Of a DNA stretch of 54,442 bases, positions 50,248-54,442 are shown in pieces; position 1 is the first letter of the stretch, and every line of letters starts with the position of its first letter. A program made the translations under genes and the position numbers. The notes beneath the pieces were generated by a model, which saw only the letters and a program-made list of their open reading frames with translations, searched no databases and was not told the origin of the DNA. The stretch is taken from positions 1 through 54,442 of IMG/VR virus record IMGVR_UViG_3300021197_000088. The stretch is one strand, 5' to 3'. The stretch comes from a virus.

Positions 50248-50764
50248 TTCGTAGTCTCCTTCTGTCTATAACTAATGAATGAAACACTTCCACAGGAAAG
50301 TGATTATAATAACCAGACTTCTCCAGACTCATTGCTGCATCATCTAGTGTCGATAGCCTTTGTACAAATACCATGCAGTAGACTAGGCTCTCATCTACTA
50401 TACCATCTTCAACTAAAAAGTCCAGACCTGCTTCTTCTGCATCATAGTCTGGATGGAACACCATAAGGTGCATATCTTTACCTGCAATGGACATGGCTTC
50501 GTTTACACCATCACACCAACCATCTAGGTATTCTACATCTGGAAGTAACTCATTAGCCCATACAACTATGTCATAGTCGTGTTCATTAAAGTCTGCTACT
50601 TCTTTAGCTAGTCCATCTAACCCTGTGTTTATACTAAATACAACCTTATCATCAAGCCACGCTTGTTTAGCATAGGGGCAGGGCGGTAGGCCGTTCAGTT
50701 TTTCACTAGGTACTTCTAGGAAATCATGTGACCACTTACGTATGTCACGCTCTACGGGATGCAT
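50231..50764 (-). CDS. Hypothetical protein (177 aa)
   Basis: The product begins MHPVERDIRKWSHDFLEVPS and contains NGLPPCPYAKQAW, then acidic alternating strand-helix sequence (YDIVVWANELLPDVEYLDGW). The PPCPYAKxAW style recurs in phage hypotheticals I cannot name. It overlaps the repeat-protein gene by 17 nt. Function unknown. Confidence 0.62.
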   Translation of the reverse strand: MHPVERDIRKWSHDFLEVPSEKLNGLPPCPYAKQAWLDDKVVFSINTGLDGLAKEVADFNEHDYDIVVWANELLPDVEYLDGWCDGVNEAMSIAGKDMHLMVFHPDYDAEEAGLDFLVEDGIVDESLVYCMVFVQRLSTLDDAAMSLEKSGYYNHFPVEVFHSLVIDRRRLRNEGQN

Positions 50765-50768
50765 AAAA

Positions 50769-50987
50769 CTAACTAAGAATTTTCTTAACTACATCAGGGC
50801 GTGTTTTACTTAATGCGCGTAGGCCGGGGTTCATCTTATCTGTGACACTACCACCTGCTGAATACATGTGTTCTTTTTTATTAGCCATACCCCCACGCAT
50901 CATGTTAGCTTTCTTGCTTGGGTCTTTTTTCATTTCAGCCATGCCTACAGATATGGCTATGACAGGAACCTTTTTCTTTTTAGTCAT
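50769..50987 (-). CDS. Small basic GG-motif protein (72 aa)
   Basis: The N-terminus is MTKKKKVPVIAISVGMAEMK, then KKANMMRGGMANKKEHMYSAGGSVTDKMNPGL, containing the MRGGMA motif also found in the 46-residue repeat protein. It overlaps the next gene upstream by one base. Function unknown. Confidence 0.58.
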   Translation of the reverse strand: MTKKKKVPVIAISVGMAEMKKDPSKKANMMRGGMANKKEHMYSAGGSVTDKMNPGLRALSKTRPDVVKKILS

Positions 50988-51514
50988 TACTTTCGTTTCC
51001 TATTATCTACAGATGATAGCAGTAAGCCGCCTTTGTTCATGCGGAAGTCATGTGCGCCTGTGCGAGATTTCTTAACTACACCGCCACGTGCTTTATTTTG
51101 TGGCGCACGTTTTTTTAACGCTTCCATTATCTGTTCTACACCTGCATCTAATTCTTTTTCCTTCTTTGCTGCCTTAACATCTGCTTTTGCATCAGCAGGA
51201 ATACGTGGTTCAACATCTTTCATAGGCTTCTTTTTAATTATATTATTAACAAACATATCTTTTAAAGACTGTTCACGTTTTGCAATACTTTCTGCGCTGC
51301 CGTCATTTTTTTTAAGCCATTTAATTTCAGCTTGTATACGGTCATATGCTTTCTGTGGACCTTTTGATTTTGCTTGCTTTAGTCTTTCGCCTGATTCAAT
51401 TCTTTTTGGGTCTGCTGCAGGTGCAGTAGATGTGTTACCTGTTTCTGGATTCTTTTTTTGTTTAGGTTTTACTGCTGCTTTAACGCCCTTCTTTAGTATT
51501 TTTAAAAATGCCAT
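50987..51514 (-). CDS. Basic GG-motif protein (175 aa)
   Basis: The product is Lys-rich (MAFLKILKKGVKAAVKPKQKK) with a helical middle and ends RGGVVKKSRTGAHDFRMNKGGLLLSSVDNRKRK. The block TGAHDFRMNKGGLLL is one I associate with virion-region proteins of other marine phages. It is probably a DNA-binding or virion-packaged protein of unknown role. Confidence 0.6.
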   Translation of the reverse strand: MAFLKILKKGVKAAVKPKQKKNPETGNTSTAPAADPKRIESGERLKQAKSKGPQKAYDRIQAEIKWLKKNDGSAESIAKREQSLKDMFVNNIIKKKPMKDVEPRIPADAKADVKAAKKEKELDAGVEQIMEALKKRAPQNKARGGVVKKSRTGAHDFRMNKGGLLLSSVDNRKRK

Positions 51515-51542
51515 TAGTATTTTCCTTTCCTAGATTTCTTTT

Positions 51543-51839
51543 TTAACATTTCCAACGTCTACGTGCTTGCCGTAAACGGCTGTTCGGGTCTTTAGCAGCT
51601 TTTGGAAACTTCTTCATCTGACCTGCAGACCTAGCACAAAATGATTTACGCCTATTAGCGTCTTTACTGCCTTTCTTAACATCACCAGTAACGGCAGTTT
51701 TTAATTTGCTACCGGGGTTTGCTTTTCTATATGCCTTTACACCTGCAGCAGTCATACCTGCTCCCGACTTTGTAGGACGAAAGTTCTTCTTATTACGAGG
51801 TGGCATTTTACTTGGCTTGCGTTTTTGTGGTGGGGACAT
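51543..51839 (-). CDS. DUF6321-like basic protein (98 aa)
   Basis: The product contains KSGAGMTAAGVKAYRKANPG, SKLKTAVTGDVKKGSKDANRRKSFC and SAGQMKKFPKAAKDPNSRLRQARRRW, the DUF6321 pattern known to me from phages and large eukaryotic viruses. It is extremely basic and has two Cys (SFCARS and the C-terminal Cys). Probable nucleic-acid binder. Confidence 0.68.
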   Translation of the reverse strand: MSPPQKRKPSKMPPRNKKNFRPTKSGAGMTAAGVKAYRKANPGSKLKTAVTGDVKKGSKDANRRKSFCARSAGQMKKFPKAAKDPNSRLRQARRRWKC

Positions 51840-52051
51840 TAAGTTGCTGTTCCTTTTGGTGCTACATTTAAATCAAACTCATATGCAGTACACCTAGCTC
51901 TCCAGTCTACTATTTCGCCAGACTGAATCATCTCATTATGATATGACATTACATACTCAGTAGTAGGACATGTCTCTAAAGTTTCGGTATAGGTTTTAAC
52001 TACGCCATCTGGCATAACAATTACGGATATGTACAGGAAAAAAGAAAACAT
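51839..52051 (-). CDS. Small exported two-cysteine protein D (70 aa)
   Basis: The N-terminus MFSFFLYISVIVMPDGVV is hydrophobic and could be a signal or anchor. Then TETLETCPTTEYVMSYHNEM and VDWRARCTAYEFDL place one Cys in a helix and one in a strand. Fourth member of the group at 42876, 47537 and 48835. Confidence 0.58.
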   Translation of the reverse strand: MFSFFLYISVIVMPDGVVKTYTETLETCPTTEYVMSYHNEMIQSGEIVDWRARCTAYEFDLNVAPKGTAT

Positions 52052-52054
52052 ACG

Positions 52055-52267
52055 TCACTCATCTTTCTCTTTCCAGCCTTCGGCCCTCATTGCATCCTCT
52101 ACATGCTTCAGAGTAAAAGAACGACCATAGTGAGCTTCCACGGCACTACGCACATAGAATACATCACTATGGGGTATATGAAGTCTGTCTAAAGAATTAG
52201 TACGGATAGCATTATAAAATGCTTCAAGAACATTATCTGTGTATAGTTTTACAGATTTCTTAGCCAT
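52055..52267 (-). CDS. First gene of the minus-strand operon, small charged protein (70 aa)
   Basis: I chose the ATG at 52267 (MAKKSVKLYTDN); a GTG at 52321 is in frame but overlaps an operator palindrome and has no Shine-Dalgarno. The product is mixed-charge and helical (LEAFYNAIRTNSLDRL, FTLKHVEDAMRAEGWKEKDE). No HTH is evident. It is the first gene after the operator-controlled promoters, so an early regulator is conceivable, but nothing in the sequence shows it. Confidence 0.6.
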   Translation of the reverse strand: MAKKSVKLYTDNVLEAFYNAIRTNSLDRLHIPHSDVFYVRSAVEAHYGRSFTLKHVEDAMRAEGWKEKDE

Positions 52268-52317
52268 TGTCAAGAACTTTCTTTTAAAAAACACGAATAA
52301 TCTTTGCACAAAGGAGT

Positions 52318-52345
52318 ACACTTATAGTGTAGTCACTTAAAGTGT
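52318..52345. promoter_or_regulatory. Operator palindrome pair (sites 1 and 2)
   Basis: ACACT-TAT-AGTGT (52318-52330) and TCACT-TAA-AGTGT (52333-52345) are two 13-bp palindromes of the form ACACT-N3-AGTGT, with centres 15 bp apart. They lie just before the first minus-strand gene, downstream of its promoters. They are probably binding sites for a dimeric repressor. Confidence 0.65.
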
Positions 52346-52428
52346 ATTAGCAAAGAAAATTTAGTAAGGACTAACTTATACTATAGTTAAGTGTTATAGT
52401 TAAAGAGCTTTTTAAGAATTATTATATA

Positions 52429-52456
52429 GACATTTAAGTGTAAACACTTTAAGTGT
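52429..52456. promoter_or_regulatory. Operator palindrome pair (sites 3 and 4)
   Basis: GACAT-TTA-AGTGT (52429-52441) and the perfect ACACT-TTA-AGTGT (52444-52456) repeat the motif of sites 1 and 2 with the same 15-bp centre spacing. They overlap the expected transcription starts (about 52456-52466) of the minus-strand promoters, the classic place for repression. Bases 52346-52428 between the pairs contain AT-rich sequence with a further AAGTGT half-site (52389-52394). Confidence 0.7.
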
Positions 52457-52462
52457 GTCTTA

Positions 52463-52501
52463 GTTATACATAATTATATCAGATTATGTCAAGCCTGTCA
52501 A
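52463..52501 (-). promoter_or_regulatory. Tandem overlapping promoters of the virion operon
   Basis: On the minus strand a perfect consensus TTGACA (52501-52496) N17 TATAAT (52478-52473) overlaps a second TTGACA (52492-52487) N18 TATAAC (52468-52463). Both drive leftward transcription into the minus-strand genes. Operator palindromes follow immediately. These should be the strong promoters of the late unit. Confidence 0.85.
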
Positions 52502-52526
52502 GCATTATTTTTAATATAAATAGTAT

Positions 52527-52573
52527 TGCCTATTATTTAGGCAGTTGCACAATACTTATGCATAAGATAATGT
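52527..52573 (+). promoter_or_regulatory. Divergent early promoter with internal palindromes
   Basis: TTGCAC (52545-52550) N17 TAATGT (52568-52573) forms a rightward promoter back to back with the late promoters. An inverted repeat TGCCTA-N5-TAGGCA (52527-52543) abuts its -35, and a perfect 12-bp palindrome CTTATGCATAAG (52555-52566) fills the spacer; either could be an operator. Transcription would start near 52580 and run 570 nt to the first early gene. Confidence 0.55.
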
Positions 52574-52728
52574 CAGTTGTTCTTGTGGTTAACACTTAAT
52601 TTTCCTAATCTGTGTATTTCTACATACACATATACGTACACCCCCACTCTGCCCCCTGCCTACCCTCCTTACTGCGCCTGTATGTGCCGCATTATGCAGC
52701 CGCATAGCGCATGGTAAGAGCCAAACTT

Positions 52729-52999
52729 AGTCCAACATCGGACTTAAAGCATTGAAAATGCTATATGTTATCCCAAACAACCAGTTGTAAACAACTGTTA
52801 TGGTATCAGTTGCCATACGAAGTATGCTTTTTGAACAACAGAACTACAGATTTGTATCGAAGATACAATGTTGATGCATCTATTTCTGTATAGCTTGCTA
52901 TACAATGTTTCTGCTACACCATACCCCACCAACCAAGCGGTCATCCTCGCATCCGCACAGTTCAGTGCAGGTATTTCGGAATAACTTGTTATTCCTGCA
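52729..52999. other. Array of small hairpins in the non-coding control region
   Basis: The region holds consecutive perfect inverted repeats: AGTCC-N6-GGACT (52729-52744); AGCATT-GAA-AATGCT (52748-52762); CAGTTG-TAAA-CAACTG (52782-52797); CATAC-GAA-GTATG (52814-52826); TTGTATC-GAA-GATACAA (52852-52868); TGTATAG-CTTG-CTATACA (52887-52904); GGAATAA-CTTG-TTATTCC (52978-52995). Three have the GAA triloop, and two of those close with the C-G pair of the exceptionally stable DNA mini-hairpins. No convincing gene covers this stretch. It may be a structured leader RNA of the early transcript or a replication origin. Confidence 0.7.
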
Positions 53000-53068
53000 A
53001 TCACATGGAACGGCATGGGCAGAGGATGGCGTGTAAGGCTTCAACCAAAACCTTAACTATCTTCTTAC

Positions 53069-53125
53069 GGTTTTACGGGATATAGCCCCTTGAACGTAGT
53101 GAAAGGGGTATATCCCTATAAAACC
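53069..53125 (+). other. Long hairpin upstream of the first early gene
   Basis: Three successive perfect arms, GGTTTTA/TAAAACC, GGGATATA/TATATCCC and CCCCTT/AAGGGG, stack with small bulges to about 21 bp around the loop GAACGTAGTGA. The loop and closing bases (CTTGAAxxTAGTGAAAG) are shared with the hairpin at 54246-54281. The structure ends 24 nt before the ATG at 53150. Confidence 0.7.
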
Positions 53126-53149
53126 TAAAGATAGATAAGAGGAACCGAA

Positions 53150-53749
53150 ATGCAAAATTCAACTTCAAAATCACTGACTGTTGTAAACAACACTTTGGAA
53201 GCTGAAGGCTTTGCCTTGGCTAAAGAGTTCAAGCAAATCACCAAAGGTGATAAGGCTCGTTTCACCAAAGCAACTAAGGCTGATGGCTTTGATACACGGC
53301 TTGGAAAGCTGATGCAAAAGCTGAAGGCTGAAGGTGGCGAACGGATTTCATCCGATAGGCTGAAGGATTGCGGCATCAATGTAATTGATAAGCGGCGCAG
53401 AGCAGAGGCTTTGTGGTTCGTTGAAAACGAAAAGGCTTGCCGTGAGTTTATTGCTAAAAGCAAAAAAGGTTTTACCAGTCTCACAGCTTTACAAGCTGCA
53501 ATGAAGCCAAAGGCTCCGTCAAAGCCAAAGGCTGAGACACCTGTTGAGCCAAAGGCTAAAGCACAGCCTCAAGAACAGCCAAAGGCTGAAACACAGTCTG
53601 TAAAGACTGCTGAAGATTTGGCACTTGACACTCTACTGCAAGTAGAGTTACATGGTATCAGCCTTGCTGATTTCAAGATTGCTATGGCAAATGCCATTGG
53701 CTTAATTGAGCAGAACAACGAAGTTGTCCCATTTGATATGGTAGGTTAA
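53150..53749 (+). CDS. Early protein with KPKAE linker (199 aa)
   Basis: The start follows AAGAGGAACCGAA. Residues 1-115 are helical and basic with RISSDRLKDCGINVIDKRRR, which may form a helical DNA-binding domain. Residues 118-150 are a KPKAE/PKAQ linker, and the C-terminal 45 residues are an acidic helix pair (LALDTLLQVELHGISLADF). No family is recognised. It is the first early gene after the control region and is a candidate regulator. Confidence 0.7.
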   Translation: MQNSTSKSLTVVNNTLEAEGFALAKEFKQITKGDKARFTKATKADGFDTRLGKLMQKLKAEGGERISSDRLKDCGINVIDKRRRAEALWFVENEKACREFIAKSKKGFTSLTALQAAMKPKAPSKPKAETPVEPKAKAQPQEQPKAETQSVKTAEDLALDTLLQVELHGISLADFKIAMANAIGLIEQNNEVVPFDMVG

Positions 53750-53756
53750 CACCTAC
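53741..53756 (+). other. Short hairpin at the stop of the first early gene
   Basis: GTAGGT-TAAC-ACCTAC is a 6-bp stem with a 4-nt loop containing the TAA stop. No T-tract follows, so terminator function is doubtful. Confidence 0.35.
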
Positions 53757-53769
53757 TATATCATTCCCT

Positions 53770-53802
53770 AGTCCAACCTTGGACTTAACAATACGGAGTA
53801 TT
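53770..53802 (+). promoter_or_regulatory. Start-associated double hairpin with Shine-Dalgarno in the loop (copy 1)
   Basis: AGTCCAA-CC-TTGGACT (53770-53785) is followed by AATAC-GGA-GTATT (53790-53802), whose triloop plus the next G is the GGAG that serves the ATG at 53806. The same two-part module precedes the gene at 54336. It may display or sequester the ribosome binding site. Confidence 0.72.
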
Positions 53803-53805
53803 GAA

Positions 53806-54003
53806 ATGAAATTTGAAATGTTAGATTTATTTTTGATTGCCATGTTAATGGTAGGCGTTTTCTTCGGATTAGCTATGCTATCCGTTCATGGTGTAGGTTA
53901 CATGACATGGCTGTCATGGACGCTATTCGGTAGCAGCGCATGGTGCCTAGTCGTTGGCTGGGTAATTGTAGCATACAATTTGGAGAATCGTAATGGCTCG
54001 TAA
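53806..54003 (+). CDS. Early two-span membrane protein (65 aa)
   Basis: The ATG at 53806 is set by the GGAG in the preceding hairpin loop; an upstream in-frame TTG (53779) lies in the hairpins. Two hydrophobic segments (about residues 6-25 and 36-57) are separated by HGVGYMTWLSW. The C-terminus is charged (NLENRNGS). Early membrane proteins often interfere with host functions; the role here is unknown. Confidence 0.62.
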   Translation: MKFEMLDLFLIAMLMVGVFFGLAMLSVHGVGYMTWLSWTLFGSSAWCLVVGWVIVAYNLENRNGS

Positions 54004-54235
54004 ATTCATCACACCGATGGGCAGGCATAAGCCTGTCCGTTCAAGCTGGCAGGCAATGGACACACAAGCCTATAGCCGTAGCTATGAGCCTGAGACACGG
54101 CCTGAGTTCCGTTGCTATGTGACTGGTCAAGCTGAAGCTGCACAGCAAGCGTATGAAGCGAAGCTGAAGCGTGAGGCACAAGTTCAAGCCTTGCTTGAGT
54201 TGAAGCAGAGGATGCTTGACAAGAATTTGCTTTAG
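53993..54235 (+). CDS. Early basic protein (80 aa)
   Basis: The gene overlaps the previous one by 11 nt. The product has a basic N-terminus (MARKFITPMGRHKPVRSSW) and a long C-terminal helix (EAAQQAYEAKLKREAQVQALLELKQRMLDKNL). No family is recognised. The promoter at 54216-54245 overlaps its end. Confidence 0.62.
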   Translation: MARKFITPMGRHKPVRSSWQAMDTQAYSRSYEPETRPEFRCYVTGQAEAAQQAYEAKLKREAQVQALLELKQRMLDKNLL

Positions 54236-54245
54236 TGTGTATAAC
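54216..54245 (+). promoter_or_regulatory. Sigma70-like promoter for the last early gene
   Basis: TTGACA (54216-54221) and TATAAC (54240-54245) are 18 bp apart. The hairpin at 54246 begins at the expected transcription start (about 54252). It probably drives the gene at 54336 and, in a circular or concatemeric genome, the genes at position 1 onward. Confidence 0.65.
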
Positions 54246-54281
54246 GTAAATACACTTGAAACATAGTGAAAGTGTATTTAC
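54246..54281 (+). other. Perfect 12-bp inverted repeat at the promoter start site
   Basis: GTAAATACACTT and AAGTGTATTTAC enclose the loop GAAACATAGTGA. The arms contain the ACACTT and AAGTGT half-sites of the operators at 52318-52456. The loop shares CTTGAA-N2/3-TAGTGAAAG with the hairpin at 53069-53125. It could act as an operator at DNA level or as an RNA hairpin. Confidence 0.7.
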
Positions 54282-54300
54282 TTATATCCACTACTAACCT

Positions 54301-54333
54301 AGTCCAATGTTGGACTTAACCAAACGGAGTTTG
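54301..54333 (+). promoter_or_regulatory. Start-associated double hairpin with Shine-Dalgarno in the loop (copy 2)
   Basis: AGTCCAA-TG-TTGGACT (54301-54316) then CAAAC-GGA-GTTTG (54321-54333); GGAG at 54326-54329 serves the ATG at 54336. The stems differ in sequence from copy 1 but the loop, the spacing and the first hairpin are conserved. Confidence 0.72.
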
Positions 54334-54335
54334 AG

Positions 54336-54442
54336 ATGAACACAGAAACTGATTACAAGAATGAGTTGGTGCAAATCCTGTGGGACTTGTTCAAGGATGT
54401 ACATGGTGTACGTCCCCGTGGCATGGGCTATGAGAAGTATTC
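54336..54442 (+). CDS. Early protein, 3' end cut by the window
   Basis: At least 35 residues are visible (MNTETDYKNELVQILWDLFK..., then GVRPRGMGYEKY). The start is well supported by the SD-displaying hairpin. The frame runs off the window. Joining the end directly to position 1 would put it in a frame with a stop within about 14 codons, not in the frame of the first gene. No family is recognised. Confidence 0.7.
   Translation, partial: MNTETDYKNELVQILWDLFKDVHGVRPRGMGYEKY

Noticed and set aside
52765-52893. Plus-strand frame of about 42 codons after the AGCATT hairpin
   Set aside because: No ribosome binding site and it is composed of the inverted repeats; not a convincing gene.
52798-53016. 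Minus-strand open frame of 72 codons in the control region
   Set aside because: It runs through several perfect hairpins, has no Shine-Dalgarno, and its translation has no domain-like pattern. The hairpin structure explains the sequence better.
52748-54333. Triloop hairpins as promoters of an N4-type virion RNA polymerase
   Set aside because: The 5-7 bp stems with purine-centred 3-nt loops recall N4 vRNAP promoters, but no giant virion RNA polymerase gene exists here, and two of the hairpins clearly present a ribosome binding site.
1-54442. tRNA genes and CRISPR arrays
   Set aside because: I looked for cloverleaf-like and T-loop (GTTCRANNC) contexts in gaps and for regularly spaced direct repeats; the gaps are too small or filled by other signals, and repeats found are palindromes or coding repeats.

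Overview
The window looks like a nearly complete genome, or a contig cut open inside early genes, of a marine short-tailed phage. The gene set points to the type first described as SAR116 phage HMO-2011. This is judged from remembered family features, not from a search: a family A DNA polymerase interrupted by a DnaJ-type zinc finger, separate primase and helicase genes, a tyrosine integrase inside the replication block, a vitamin B12-type (class II) ribonucleotide reductase, MazG, and a Rieske-type oxygenase of the methanesulfonate monooxygenase (MsmA) kind. The host is probably a marine alphaproteobacterium (SAR116 or Roseobacter group). I see no tRNA, rRNA, CRISPR array or insertion sequence. 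I also see no phage RNA polymerase gene, which fits the strong sigma70-like promoters found here.

Layout. (1) 1-2844, plus strand: a tightly overlapping string of about 15 very small genes, several coupled by the repeated junction GGAGATTGATGATG. (2) 2847-11807, plus: a DUF932 protein, integrase, primase, helicase, DNA polymerase, a possible ssDNA-binding protein, a Cas4/AddB-like Fe-S nuclease and a T7 endonuclease I homologue. (3) 11804-15984, plus: DUF3310, ribonucleotide reductase, a second PD-(D/E)XK-like protein, MazG and small membrane peptides, ended by a rho-independent terminator at 15973-15997. (4) 52267 down to 15996, minus strand: small exported and basic proteins, the Rieske-like protein, holin and endolysin, terminase, portal, scaffold, a 2-oxoglutarate oxygenase, major capsid protein, tail adaptor and nozzle, tail fibres, and internal virion proteins. 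(5) 52268-53149: a non-coding control region of about 0.9 kb with divergent promoters, paired 13-bp palindromic operators and many small hairpins. (6) 53150-54442, plus: four early genes. Two of them have their ribosome binding site displayed in the loop of a small hairpin.

Working together. Divergent transcription from 52.3-52.6 kb probably separates early and replication genes (plus, running through the contig join into position 1) from virion and lysis genes (minus). The two units converge at the terminator near 15.98 kb. Extra promoters stand before DUF932, the ssDNA-binding candidate, the major capsid gene, one virion gene, one small basic gene and the last early gene. Ribonucleotide reductase, MazG and nucleases supply and recycle nucleotides. 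The primase, helicase and polymerase replicate DNA, and the nucleases resolve and process it.

Most unusual points: the control-region hairpins and operators; Shine-Dalgarno sequences in triloop hairpins; an MsmA-like protein that lacks three of the four Rieske-cluster ligands but keeps the mononuclear-iron site; a promoter positioned to make a leaderless mRNA; and families of tiny virion-region proteins (two-cysteine exported proteins, GG[ML]-motif basic proteins).
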